In this document: in pieces, positions 16,166-24,795 of the stretch
How the letters are laid out: each line of letters begins with the position of its first letter
Numbering within the stretch: position 1 is the stretch's first letter
DNA from: Paludibacteraceae bacterium
GTDB taxonomy: Bacteria; Bacteroidota; Bacteroidia; Bacteroidales; Paludibacteraceae
Direction: 5' to 3'
Length of the DNA stretch: 38,186 bases
Assembly: GCA_016297215.1 (NCBI GenBank)
Contig: JAEDGZ010000024.1
Coordinates: 1-38,186 of the forward strand
Program-made: the position numbers and the translations under genes
Notes under the pieces: generated by a model
Databases searched by the model: none
The model's input: the letters and a program-made list of their open reading frames with translations, nothing else
Told to the model about the DNA's origin: nothing

Positions 16166-16355
16166 TTGGAAAAGGGAAGCAGGTGTAAGTCCTGCACAGT
16201 CCCGCTGCTGTAATTCGTATTCGCGTTTCTAAATCTTTAAGTCACTGACCCGCAAAGGGTTGGGAAGGCAGAGACGAGTGAGCGATAAGTCAGAAGACCT
16301 TGCCGAGTGTTGCCCCGTGAGCGGGGTGGTTAGGTTGTTCCCGAGGGATGGAACG
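16166..16355 (+). ncRNA. Cobalamin (B12) riboswitch
   Basis: The conserved core is present in order: GGGAAGCAGGTG, AAGTCCTGCACAGTCCCGC, GCTGTAA, then AGTCACTG, GGGAAGGC, and the B12-box-like AAGTCAGAAGACCTTGCC near 16288-16305. Hairpin CCCCG-TGAG-CGGGG follows at 16312-16325 and a GTTCC/GGAAC hairpin at 16337-16354 ends 9 nt before the btuB ATG. No T-run terminator is seen, so control is probably at translation initiation through the last hairpin; that is inference. Binding of adenosyl- or methylcobalamin would lower expression of the uptake operon. Confidence 0.95.
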
Positions 16356-16363
16356 ATTCAACA

Positions 16364-18421
16364 ATGAAGCGTCTTTTTTCTATATGGCTTATGGCACTCG
16401 TGTGCGCTGCCGCGTCGGGCATGACCGATGCGGAGCGTGATTCTGTGTCGCGTGAGTTCAGCATCGATGAGGTTACCATCACGGCGCGCGTCCGCGAGAC
16501 GGCGGTGATGCCTGTGCAGACCCTCTCCGGCACGCAGCTACAGGGGCTGAGCACCCGGTCGGTGGCAGACGCTCTGCGCTATTTCTCCGGCGTGCAGGTG
16601 AAGGACTACGGCGGCGTGGGCGGCTTGAAGACGGTGGATGTGCGCTCGATGGGTACGCACCATCTCGGCGTGTTCTACGATGGCATAGAGATAGGCAACG
16701 CCCAAAACGGAACGGTCGATTTAGGCAAGTTCTCGCTCGACAACATCGAGGAGATAGCCCTCTACAATGGGCAGAAAGCCGAAATCTTCCAATCGGCGAA
16801 GGACTACGGTAGCGCAGGCACCTTATATATACGCGCGCGCAAACCCCGCTTTGTCAATGGCGAGACCTATCACCTCGTTGCCACGATGAAGGCGGGCACT
16901 TTCGGCTTGGCAAACCCCTCGCTACTCTATGAGCAGAAACTGACCGACCGTCTATCGCTCTCTTTATCAGCCGAATACATGTACGCCACGGGGCGTTATC
17001 ATTTCCGTTACCATAAGTTGAACCCTGACCTCACGGTGGCGTGGGACACGGTGGGCATTCGCCAAAACGGCGATGTGCAGGCAGTGCGCGCCGAAGCGGG
17101 CTTGTACGGCTATCTGCCGGAGGGCAAATGGCAGCTGAAGGGTTATTTCTACGACTCGGAGAAAGGTATCCCGCAAGCCATCGTCCGCAATGTGTGGACC
17201 TGCGCCCAGCGGCAATGGGACAGAAACGCCTTCGTGCAAGGGCAGATAGAGCACTCCTTCTTCGATCGATGGGACGTGCAACTGTCGGCGAAGTACAGCA
17301 ACGACTACATGCGCTACCTCAACCCCGACACCACGCGCATGTACATTGACAATCAGTTTTGGCAGCAGGAGGTATATCTATCGCTGGTGAATCGCGTGAA
17401 GTTGTTCCCGTGGTGGGATGTGGCGGTGAGTGCTGATTACCAATGGAATGCGCTTGACGCTACCCTTGCAAACTTCGCTTATCCCGAGCGGCATATGGGG
17501 ATGCTGGCTTTCGCTACGGCGTTTCATTATCGCTGGATTCGCCTGCAAGCCAGCGTGTTAGGGACGTTTGTGGAGGATAAGGCGCACGAGGATGCCATCC
17601 GCTCGCAGGTCAATCGTTGGACACCCGCAGTCTTCCTGAGTGCGCAGCCGCTTTTGCAGGAGCAATGGTTTATCCGAGTGTTCTACAAGGACATCTTCCG
17701 CCTGCCTACGTTCAATGACCTCTACTACACCGACGTGGGTAATATCCACCTCGAGCCGGAGTATGCAAGGCAGTACGATGCCGGCATGGAATATACCAAA
17801 TCCCTCAACACTCAACACTCCACACTAAACCTCAAACTGAAAGCCGATGCCTATTTCAATCAGATAAAGAACAAGATAGTCGCCGTGCCCAAAGGCAACA
17901 GCCAATACCGCTGGATGATGATGAACATCGGTTATGTGGAGATTGTGGGCACAGATGTGAATGCAGGGCTGACGATGCTGTTGCCGCATGAGGTGGAGTG
18001 GGGGATAAACCTCTCTTATACCTACCAGCAGGCACGCGACCTCACAGACCCCACCGACACGCTCTGCTACGGGGGACAGATAAGTTATATCCCGTGGCAC
18101 TCCGGTAGCGTCATCGGGCACTTGGCTTGGAAAGGGTGGGGACTGAACTACAGTTTCATCTACGTGGGTGAACGCTACCACAACAGCGCGAACATCCCCG
18201 CCAACTACGAGCAACCATGGTACACCCACGACCTCGCTCTCTCGAAGATTTGGGAGATATGGAAGAAGTCTCAGGTTTCAAGTTTCAAGTCTCAGGTTTC
18301 AGGTTTCAAACTCCATACCACCATTGAAATCAACAACTTTCTAAATCAGCAATACGACATAGTTCACAATTACCCCATGCCGGGTATCAACGGAAAACTA
18401 ATACTAAAACTCGAAATCTAA
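16364..18421 (+). CDS. btuB: BtuB, TonB-dependent outer-membrane cobalamin receptor
   Basis: 685 residues. A signal peptide (MKRLFSIWLMALVCAAASG) is followed by a TonB-box-like IDEVTITAR, a plug domain (ADALRYFSGVQVKDYGGVGG, VDVRSMGTHHLGVFYDGIEI) and a 22-strand-type barrel ending INGKLILKLEI. It imports corrinoids across the outer membrane using TonB-ExbBD energy; a tonB-exbD-exbB set is at 33.5-35.4 kb. Directly under the B12 riboswitch and 21 bp before the BtuG-like gene. Two repeat-coded inserts sit at hairpin turns: residues about 481-492 (NTQHSTLN, heptamer array 17804-17838) and 635-649 (KSQVSSFKSQVSGFK, heptamer array 18267-18308). Confidence 0.93.
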   Translation: MKRLFSIWLMALVCAAASGMTDAERDSVSREFSIDEVTITARVRETAVMPVQTLSGTQLQGLSTRSVADALRYFSGVQVKDYGGVGGLKTVDVRSMGTHHLGVFYDGIEIGNAQNGTVDLGKFSLDNIEEIALYNGQKAEIFQSAKDYGSAGTLYIRARKPRFVNGETYHLVATMKAGTFGLANPSLLYEQKLTDRLSLSLSAEYMYATGRYHFRYHKLNPDLTVAWDTVGIRQNGDVQAVRAEAGLYGYLPEGKWQLKGYFYDSEKGIPQAIVRNVWTCAQRQWDRNAFVQGQIEHSFFDRWDVQLSAKYSNDYMRYLNPDTTRMYIDNQFWQQEVYLSLVNRVKLFPWWDVAVSADYQWNALDATLANFAYPERHMGMLAFATAFHYRWIRLQASVLGTFVEDKAHEDAIRSQVNRWTPAVFLSAQPLLQEQWFIRVFYKDIFRLPTFNDLYYTDVGNIHLEPEYARQYDAGMEYTKSLNTQHSTLNLKLKADAYFNQIKNKIVAVPKGNSQYRWMMMNIGYVEIVGTDVNAGLTMLLPHEVEWGINLSYTYQQARDLTDPTDTLCYGGQISYIPWHSGSVIGHLAWKGWGLNYSFIYVGERYHNSANIPANYEQPWYTHDLALSKIWEIWKKSQVSSFKSQVSGFKLHTTIEINNFLNQQYDIVHNYPMPGINGKLILKLEI
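17804..17838. repeat. Five 7-mers (CTCAACA) inside btuB
   Basis: Units CTCAACA, CTCAACA, CTCCACA, CTAAACC, CTCAAAC: the reverse-complement family of the GTTGAGA arrays. Encodes LNTQHSTLNLK. Confidence 0.88.
18267..18308. repeat. Six 7-mers (GGTTTCA/AGTCTCA) inside btuB
   Basis: Units AGTCTCA, GGTTTCA, AGTTTCA, AGTCTCA, GGTTTCA, GGTTTCA. 42 bp. Encodes SQVSSFKSQVSGFK just before the penultimate barrel strand. Confidence 0.92.
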
Positions 18422-18442
18422 GACCAACCAATCTGCCACATT

Positions 18443-19729
18443 ATGCTATCATTCTTAAAACATATCTTCCTTCTCCCTCCCTTTAAGGGAGGGTCGGGGA
18501 GGGTCTTGACTCCCTCCCTCTGTAGGGAGGGCAGGGGTGAGTCATTTCTCCCTCCCTCTGTAGGGAGGGTCGGGGTGGGTCTTCTTCTTCTCCTCCTTTC
18601 CTGTCGCGGACCGGAGATTATCCTCCCCTCTGAGGAGGAGCAGAAAGGCGATACGATACACACCGAGGTGCAGGGCTTCTACCTCCTCAACGAGGGCAAC
18701 ATGGGCTCCAACAAAGCCACCCTCGACTACTACGACTACACCACCGCCACCTATACACGCAATATCTTCAACGAAGCCAACCCCGACATCACGCAGGGGC
18801 TCGGCGATGTGGGCAACGACCTGCGTATCTACGGCGGCAAACTATATGCAGTCATCAACTGCTCCAACCTCATTGAGGTGATGGACGCGCCCACGGCAAA
18901 GCATATAGCGCAAATCAATATCCCCAACTGCCGTTACCTCGCTTTCGCCGACGGCTACGGCTACTGCACCTCCTACGCCGGACCCGTGCAGATAGGCAAC
19001 ACGCAGATTGGGTATGTAGCCAAGTTCGATACCGCCACCCTCCGGATTGTCGATACCTGCCATGTCGGCTTTCAGCCGGACGGTCTGGAGGTGGTTGGTA
19101 CTCGACTCTATGTCGCCAACTCGGGCGGCTACCTTTCGCCCAACTACGAGCGCACGCTCTCCGTCATCGACCTCAACACCTTCTGTGTAGCGGACACCAT
19201 CCCCGTAGCACCCAACCTCCACCGCGTGCAATACGACCACCTCGGGCAACTATGGGTTAACTCCCGCGGCGATTACTACGACACCCCCTCTAGACTCTAT
19301 TGTCTAACCGCATCTTTGGGGAACGGGCAAGGGGGCGGGGAAAGAACAGACATCTCCCTCGACTCCATAGACATCCCCGTCAGCAACTTCACCATCCTCG
19401 GCGACTCCCTTTACTTCTGCGGAACGCAGTTTAATTATATCACCTACGAAGATGAAATAATCTATGGAGTAATAGATATTCGCACTCATCAACTCATCAC
19501 CACCCGCCTTATCACCGATAGCATCACCCTGGTGAAACCGTATGGCATAGCCGTCCACCCCACCACACGAGAAATATACATCACCGACGCGGGCAACTAT
19601 GTTACCCCGGGCATGCTCTATTGCTTCTCGCCGCAAGGCAACTTCCAATGGTCTGTCCGCACAGGCGACATCCCCTCCGCAATCTGCTTCCTATGGAGCC
19701 ATGAACAAGGAACCAAGCGCCAAGACTAA
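18443..19729 (+). CDS. btuG: BtuG-like surface lipoprotein (YncE-type beta-propeller), cobalamin binding
   Basis: 428 residues. The mature part (from about residue 75, VQGFYLLNEGNMGSNKATLD) is a YncE/DUF5074-like propeller with repeated blades such as GYVAKFDTATLRIVDTCHVG and TLSVIDLNTFCVADTIPV. In Bacteroides, BtuG lipoproteins of this kind cap BtuB and bind B12 very tightly; position right after btuB supports the same role. The lipobox LLSC (Cys54) is preceded by hydrophobic LLLLLL, but between the MLSFLKHIFLL start and that stretch lie about 36 residues (PPFKGGSGRVLTPSLCREGR and following) coded by three R5 repeats. A later start (for example GTG near 18578) would remove them but leave no basic n-region. 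Whether the signal works as drawn is open. Confidence 0.85.
   Translation: MLSFLKHIFLLPPFKGGSGRVLTPSLCREGRGESFLPPSVGRVGVGLLLLLLSCRGPEIILPSEEEQKGDTIHTEVQGFYLLNEGNMGSNKATLDYYDYTTATYTRNIFNEANPDITQGLGDVGNDLRIYGGKLYAVINCSNLIEVMDAPTAKHIAQINIPNCRYLAFADGYGYCTSYAGPVQIGNTQIGYVAKFDTATLRIVDTCHVGFQPDGLEVVGTRLYVANSGGYLSPNYERTLSVIDLNTFCVADTIPVAPNLHRVQYDHLGQLWVNSRGDYYDTPSRLYCLTASLGNGQGGGERTDISLDSIDIPVSNFTILGDSLYFCGTQFNYITYEDEIIYGVIDIRTHQLITTRLITDSITLVKPYGIAVHPTTREIYITDAGNYVTPGMLYCFSPQGNFQWSVRTGDIPSAICFLWSHEQGTKRQD
18473..18582. repeat. Three tandem R5 repeats in the signal-peptide region of the BtuG-like gene
   Basis: Three copies of about 37 bp, each with CTCCCTCCCT..AGGGAGGG and a G-rich tail (TCGGGGAGGGTCTT, CAGGGGTGAGTCATT, TCGGGGTGGGTCTT). 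Spacing is regular and the reading frame continues. Confidence 0.92.
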
Positions 19730-19733
19730 AATG

Positions 19734-19769
19734 CTCCGATAACTCAGATTACTCCGAAAACTCCAACCA
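19734..19769. repeat. Four 9-mers (CTCCGATTA type)
   Basis: Units CTCCGATAA, CTCAGATTA, CTCCGAAAA, CTCCAACCA. It starts 5 bp after the BtuG-like stop and ends 6 bp before the next ATG, filling the gap. Confidence 0.85.
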
Positions 19770-19774
19770 ACAAT

Positions 19775-20812
19775 ATGAAAAAGTCCATCCTATTTATCCT
19801 TATCACCGTGGCAACCTCGCTGTTGCATGCTAACACCCCCTACATCACCCGCGTCTATGAATACACCCCCGCCCCCGGGCAGTTTATCAACACCCTGCCC
19901 GCGGTTACCGATGACCCCGCCGCTGCCACCGAAGCGCAACTTGCCCACAATGCGCAGGGAATGGTCTGCCTCGGTGCTTGGGGAGGCTATATCATCTTCG
20001 GCTTCGACCATCCCGTGGTGAACGTGCAAGGAGAGTATGACTTGCTGATAGAGGGCAATGCCTTCTACCAGTCTGCCAACGACTCCACGAAAGGCAGCAG
20101 CGAGCCGGGTATCGTATGCGTCAGCCAAGACACCAACGGCAACGGACTGCCCGATGACCCGTGGTACGAACTGCAAGGCAGTGAGCACACCAATCCCCTC
20201 ACAATCACAGACTACCAAATCACCTACTACCGCACCCCCGCCGACCATGTCGCTACCCCCGACGGCAGCAAGAAGTTCTTTACCGACACCACCTATATCG
20301 CTTGGCGCGACAACCAAGGCAATACGGGCTACATCCCGCAGGTGTCTTTCCATAAACAAGCCTATTTCCCCGACTGGCTTGCTGCCGACTCGCTCACGTT
20401 CTCTGGCACGATGTTGCCGCCTAACGGCGTGGATGAGCAGGGAAAGGGCACCGCTTTCGTAATGACGTGCTACAACTATGGCTATGCCGATGCCAATCCG
20501 AACAACTCCGACCGCGCCAAACTCAACCTCGATTGGGCAATGTTGCCGAGCGGCAGCCCCGCGAACCTCACCCATATTGACTTCGTGAAGGTCTATACCG
20601 GCGTATATCAGATATGCGGTATGCAGGGCGAAGTAAGCACCGAAATCACGGGTGCACAAGACCTCCATCCCGATGCCACCATGCCTTCGGCACTCACACA
20701 TTCTTCCTCAATACTGCAATCCTCACCCCAAAAATTCTTCTGCAACGGCGCTATCTATATCCGACACAATGGGAAAGACTATACCATTACGGGAGTTTGT
20801 ATGAACAACTAA
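19775..20812 (+). CDS. Predicted secreted surface protein of the B12 uptake locus
   Basis: 345 residues with an N-terminal signal peptide (MKKSILFILITVATSLLHAN) cleaved by signal peptidase I, not a lipobox. Mature motifs: YITRVYEYTPAPGQFIN, GGYIIFGFDHPVVN, the Asp/Asn-rich DTNGNGLPDDPWYELQGSE (calcium-loop-like), and GTAFVMTCYNYGYADANPNN. Proteins of this type sit next to BtuB in other Bacteroidales as far as I recall; function is not established. The C-terminus (KFFCNGAIYIRHNGKDYTIT, then GVCMNN) matches a tail shared with two other proteins here. Third gene of the riboswitch operon, 45 bp after the BtuG-like gene. A role in corrinoid capture is inferred from context only. Confidence 0.8.
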   Translation: MKKSILFILITVATSLLHANTPYITRVYEYTPAPGQFINTLPAVTDDPAAATEAQLAHNAQGMVCLGAWGGYIIFGFDHPVVNVQGEYDLLIEGNAFYQSANDSTKGSSEPGIVCVSQDTNGNGLPDDPWYELQGSEHTNPLTITDYQITYYRTPADHVATPDGSKKFFTDTTYIAWRDNQGNTGYIPQVSFHKQAYFPDWLAADSLTFSGTMLPPNGVDEQGKGTAFVMTCYNYGYADANPNNSDRAKLNLDWAMLPSGSPANLTHIDFVKVYTGVYQICGMQGEVSTEITGAQDLHPDATMPSALTHSSSILQSSPQKFFCNGAIYIRHNGKDYTITGVCMNN

Positions 20813-20849
20813 TCTCCCTCATCCTCATGCAACCTTTCTCGTGTCGAAC

Positions 20850-20903
20850 ACGTAGGATATACGTAGGATATACGTAGGATATACGTAGGATATACGTAGG
20901 ATA
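20850..20903. repeat. Five tandem 11-mers (ACGTAGGATAT)
   Basis: Four exact copies and a fifth short by one base. The word ACGTAGGAT also occurs in the mfd-hemW gap. Confidence 0.95.
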
Positions 20904-20990
20904 ACAGGGACTAAATGCTATCTATCATATTGCTTTTAACTACCGACTAGCATAACTAACTCCTCCTGCGCCCCGAAATGATTCAGACTA

Positions 20991-21026
20991 TTCTGATAAC
21001 TCAGACAACTCCGATTACTCTTATTA
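20991..21026. repeat. 9-mer array (CTCCGATTA type)
   Basis: Units TTCTGATAA, CTCAGACAA, CTCCGATTA, CTCTTATTA (the first shifted by one base). In the leader of the DUF4465 gene, 33 bp before its ATG. Confidence 0.75.
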
Positions 21027-21058
21027 ACAACAAATAATCAACTAAAAATTAATCATTT

Positions 21059-21922
21059 ATGAAAAAACTATTTCTTCTTTGTGCAGCCGCTCTCACGCTC
21101 GCTGCTCATGCCGAGGACATCACCCTCGACCTTACTACTGTCACGGATGCCACAAGCAATGCAGTGGTTTACGAAACCGAAGGTAAATCCGTGTGGAATG
21201 GGCACACTAAGGACGTATGGAATTTAACGTATTCTGAAGAAGATGCTGCATCAATGCTTTTGGCAAATGATGGCAAGTTTATGTTTGAACACAACGCTAT
21301 TGCCGCTTATGATTCTTGGGGTGGTTTTACTATCTCAAAAAATGCCGCAGATACGCTAAATCAGTTCGCCTGTGTCGCTAAAGGCGGTGTCAAGGGAGTG
21401 GGTTCTCCGTTTATTATCGGCTATTATCAAGATTATGTGGGAGCATTAACACTGACGTTTGATAATTTATATTATCCAAAGGAGGTCTATATTTGCCAAG
21501 ATATGGTAACACTTCTTTCATTACAAAACGGGGATGGGTATGCAAAGAAATTTACGGCGAAAGATACGCTTGCATTACATATTTCCGGACTGGACGAAAA
21601 TGATAACAACTCTGCTGCTGTAACGTATTACTTGGCAGTGGATAGTGTCTTTAATCAAGCATGGACAAAAATAGATTTGTCTTCTATAGGCTATTGCTAT
21701 GCACTTGAATTTTCTATGACTTCCACAGATAGCGGTGTATATGGAATCAACACTCCCACCTATTTTGCTCTCGATGCATTAACGGTTTCTACAGAGAGTC
21801 CTACCACTTCTCTTCACCAAACCAATGCCGACCAGCCGAAGGCTACCAAACGCCTCATCAACGGTCAACTCTACATCGAGCAAAACGACCGTCTCTACAC
21901 TGTCACTGGCATAGTATTGTAA
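21059..21922 (+). CDS. DUF4465-type secreted protein, possible BtuH-like corrinoid-binding protein
   Basis: 287 residues with a signal peptide (MKKLFLLCAAALTLAAHA). DUF4465 features: WNLTYSEEDAAS, GGFTISKNAADTLNQFACVA, GGVKGVGSPFIIGYYQDYVG, LTLTFDNLYYPKEVYICQ, and the ending GVYGINTPTYFALDALTV. These are jelly-roll-like surface proteins. I recall BtuH B12-binding proteins of Bacteroides being of this kind and lying near btuB, but could not check. Codon choice looks more AT-rich in the middle than in the genes before it. It ends with a tail (RLINGQLYIEQNDRLYTVTG, then IVL) shared with the preceding protein. Last gene before the terminator at 21996. Confidence 0.8.
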   Translation: MKKLFLLCAAALTLAAHAEDITLDLTTVTDATSNAVVYETEGKSVWNGHTKDVWNLTYSEEDAASMLLANDGKFMFEHNAIAAYDSWGGFTISKNAADTLNQFACVAKGGVKGVGSPFIIGYYQDYVGALTLTFDNLYYPKEVYICQDMVTLLSLQNGDGYAKKFTAKDTLALHISGLDENDNNSAAVTYYLAVDSVFNQAWTKIDLSSIGYCYALEFSMTSTDSGVYGINTPTYFALDALTVSTESPTTSLHQTNADQPKATKRLINGQLYIEQNDRLYTVTGIVL

Positions 21923-21995
21923 CGATAGGAAGAGAGATGGGGTAGGGCATATCACTCTTTAGATATTATATGCCATAGTACCCCTATTCGGAAGA

Positions 21996-22033
21996 GCGAA
22001 AGGTCATAGATAACTGACCTTTCGCTTTTTTTT
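21996..22033 (+). terminator. Terminator of the B12 uptake operon
   Basis: An 11-bp perfect stem GCGAAAGGTCA/TGACCTTTCGC, 8-nt loop, then eight T. Confidence 0.95.
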
Positions 22034-22180
22034 ATTTTGGGGTATAATATATCGGCGCAGGCGCTTAATAAACTTTTGAATAGTCGGAGAACCCAGCTGG
22101 GGCAACATACGATAAACATAGTTCTCTATATCAGGGGTATCCGATAAGCGAACACGTAATTTTCTACGAACCTCTTGCAT
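22004..22180 (-). CDS. Doubtful small basic ORF
   Basis: 58 residues from ATG at 22180 (MQEVRRKLRVRLSDTPDIEN). The sequence is Arg/Lys-rich and would be helical, and SPTIQKFIKRLRRYIIP looks protein-like. Against it: the last seven codons lie in the terminator stem of the opposite strand, the region upstream carries the lon promoter facing the other way, and no promoter on this strand was found. No family recognised. Confidence 0.25.
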   Translation of the reverse strand: MQEVRRKLRVRLSDTPDIENYVYRMLPQLGSPTIQKFIKRLRRYIIPQNKKKRKVSYL

Positions 22181-22204
22181 AATCCAATTTTTTTTGCTAA
22201 CTTT
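22174..22204 (+). promoter_or_regulatory. Candidate promoter of lon
   Basis: CTTG (22174-22177), 19-nt spacer, TAACTTTG (22197-22204) followed by C. Gives a leader of about 135 nt. Confidence 0.65.
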
Positions 22205-22346
22205 GCAGCCGTTTTTGATGATTAGTATTTTGTTTTCAAGTGTGAAACTGAAAATTTTTGCAAAGATAACTATAATCATGATTATGTAAAATAATAACAA
22301 AAGAAAACTTAACTATAATAATTTTATTCCCTATTTTTCCCATCTT

Positions 22347-24794
22347 ATGCTCATTGACTATTTAGACAACGAACAAAGCACACAGAACACCAAGCGAGTC
22401 GTTTCCATCATCCAAGGAAACGACAGCGACACTATTGCACTCAACGATGGCGATATCTTAGACGTGTTGCCACTGCGTAATCGCGTCCTCTTCCCGGGCG
22501 TGATGATGCCCGTTGCCGTCGGACGCCCCAAGTCGCTGAAACTGGTAACGAACGCGTACAACAAAGAGCAACTTGTTGCCGTCTGCTGCCAAAAAGAAAA
22601 AGATACACAAGAGCCCAAAGAAAGCGACCTCTACACACTAGGGACTGCCGCGCGCGTAATGCAAATCATTGAAATACAGAGCGGCACGAAGATGGTCATC
22701 TTGGAAGGCATAGAACGCATCCAAGTGGATGAGTTCACGCCCTCTCGGAACGGCTTGAAAGCGCGCATACATCGCATTCCCGAGGAATTTCCCCGCAAAG
22801 GCGACAAGGAGTTCTTAGCGATAGTCAGCAACATCAAAGACCAAGCGATTCAGTTGCTGCAAAAAGCCAATAACATCCCTCCCGAGGCAAGTTTGACGCT
22901 CAAGAGCATTGACAACCCGCCTACCCTCGTCAATTACATCTGCACGAACTTTGAATTTAAGATTGAAGAAAAGCAGAAACTGCTTCAATATCAATCTATT
23001 AGCGAGCGCTCTTTCCGCTTGCTTGAACTGCTGAACAAAGAGGTGCAGGTGCTCCAAATGAAGGCAGACATACAGTCGAAGACCGAGGAAGAAATGACCA
23101 AGCAGCAACGCGAGTTCTATCTCCATCAGCAGATGGAGACTATTCAAAAGGAGTTGGGAGAGACCGGCGCGGAGCGCGCCAAAGAGATGCGCGAACGGGC
23201 CGCGCAGAAGAAGTGGTCGGCTGCTGTGCAAGAGGTCTTTGAAAAGGAATTGCGCAAACTGGAGCGCATCCCTACCCACTCTCCCGAATACACCACCCAA
23301 GAGAACTATCTCGACACGTTGTTAGACCTCCCGTGGGGAGAATATACGGCTGATAACTTCGACCTAAAGAACGCGCAAGTCGTGCTTGACCACGACCATT
23401 ACGGTATGGAGAAAGTGAAAGAGCGCGTGGTAGAATACCTTGCCGTGCAACGACAATTGCAACTAATGCAACCAGCGAAGAATGATAACGCAGTGCAAAA
23501 CACACCCATTCTCTGCCTATACGGACCTCCGGGAGTCGGAAAAACCAGCCTCGGAAAGTCCATCGCCACGGCGCTCGGCAGGAAATACGCCCGTATCTCC
23601 TTGGGCGGTTTGCACGACGAGGCGGAGATTCGCGGGCATAGGCGTACCTATATCGGAGCCATGCCCGGCAGAATCATACAATCCCTGCGAAAAGTAGGCA
23701 CCTCGAATCCTGTTTTCGTCTTGGATGAGATAGACAAGATCAGTGCTAACACCCATGCCGGAGATCCCACTGCCGCGCTGCTGGAAGTGCTTGACCCCGA
23801 GCAAAACAGCACTTTCCATGACAACTTCCTTGACATCAACTACGACCTCAGCCACGTGCTCTTTATCGCTACGGCTAACAGTCTCGACTCCATCCCGCGT
23901 CCCCTACTCGACCGAATGGAACTCATTGAGATGACAGGTTACTTGCAGGAAGAAAAGGAAGAGATTGCCAAGCGACACCTTATCCCCAACGAGTTAGCAA
24001 AGCACGGTATCAAACCCGCGCAACTGAAGTTCCGCAAGGAGATTATCGGGCATATTATTGACGACTACACACGCGAATCCGGTGTACGCTCGCTGGACAG
24101 AAAGATTGCCGCCATCTGCCGTAAAGTGGACACGAAGTTAGCATTAGAACAGGATTATAACACCACCATCACCCGCGAGGACTTGATAGATTACCTCGGG
24201 CAACCGCGCTACAGCCGCGACTCGTGGGAAACGAACAAGTACATAGGCGTGGTAACGGGCTTGGCGTGGACGCAGGTCGGCGGCGAGATACTATTCATCG
24301 AAGCCTCTCTCTCGCCGAGCAAGACTCCTACGCTCACGCTCACCGGCAACCTCGGCGATGTGATGAAGGAGTCCGCCACATTAGCACTCGGCTATATTAA
24401 AGCCCACGCGCAGGAGTTTGGAATCAAGCAGAAAGACTTGGAAACCAAGTCGGTGCATATCCATGTGCCGGAAGGGGCAATCCCCAAAGACGGTCCAAGT
24501 GCGGGCATCACGATGACCACCGCCTTGGTGAGTGCATTCACCCAACGCAAAGTACGTCCCCGCATCGCCATGACAGGAGAGATGACGCTGCGAGGAAAAG
24601 TGCTACCAATAGGTGGAGTAAAAGAGAAGATTTTAGCGGCGAAACGCGCCGGCATAACCGACCTCGTGCTCTGCGCAGATAATCGCAAGGATGTATCCGA
24701 GATTCCTGAGATGTACCTCAAAGGACTTACCTTCCACTATGTGCAAGATATCCAAGAAGTTATCAACTTCGCCCTTGTAAATCGTAATTCGTAA
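22347..24794 (+). CDS. lon: Lon ATP-dependent protease
   Basis: 815 residues, normal for bacterial LonA. Order: N-terminal substrate domain starting VLPLRNRVLFPGVMMPVAVG, a coiled-coil section (EEEMTKQQREFYLHQQMETI), AAA+ module with Walker A GPPGVGKT at 393-400 and Walker B VFVLDEID at 456-463, and the protease domain with catalytic Ser718 in PKDGPSAG and Lys759 in GGVKEK. It degrades misfolded and regulatory proteins in the cytoplasm. Own promoter upstream. Its stop is 1 bp from the stop of the converging XRE gene, and a 7-bp stem (AAATCAC/GTGATTT, 24793-24812) spans both stops. Confidence 0.96.
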   Translation: MLIDYLDNEQSTQNTKRVVSIIQGNDSDTIALNDGDILDVLPLRNRVLFPGVMMPVAVGRPKSLKLVTNAYNKEQLVAVCCQKEKDTQEPKESDLYTLGTAARVMQIIEIQSGTKMVILEGIERIQVDEFTPSRNGLKARIHRIPEEFPRKGDKEFLAIVSNIKDQAIQLLQKANNIPPEASLTLKSIDNPPTLVNYICTNFEFKIEEKQKLLQYQSISERSFRLLELLNKEVQVLQMKADIQSKTEEEMTKQQREFYLHQQMETIQKELGETGAERAKEMRERAAQKKWSAAVQEVFEKELRKLERIPTHSPEYTTQENYLDTLLDLPWGEYTADNFDLKNAQVVLDHDHYGMEKVKERVVEYLAVQRQLQLMQPAKNDNAVQNTPILCLYGPPGVGKTSLGKSIATALGRKYARISLGGLHDEAEIRGHRRTYIGAMPGRIIQSLRKVGTSNPVFVLDEIDKISANTHAGDPTAALLEVLDPEQNSTFHDNFLDINYDLSHVLFIATANSLDSIPRPLLDRMELIEMTGYLQEEKEEIAKRHLIPNELAKHGIKPAQLKFRKEIIGHIIDDYTRESGVRSLDRKIAAICRKVDTKLALEQDYNTTITREDLIDYLGQPRYSRDSWETNKYIGVVTGLAWTQVGGEILFIEASLSPSKTPTLTLTGNLGDVMKESATLALGYIKAHAQEFGIKQKDLETKSVHIHVPEGAIPKDGPSAGITMTTALVSAFTQRKVRPRIAMTGEMTLRGKVLPIGGVKEKILAAKRAGITDLVLCADNRKDVSEIPEMYLKGLTFHYVQDIQEVINFALVNRNS

Positions 24795-24795
24795 A

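Noticed and set aside
19790..20701. 303-codon open frame on the minus strand opposite the surface protein gene
   Set aside because: Val/Gly/Ala-rich shadow without signal or family features, opposite a gene with a good signal peptide and operon context.
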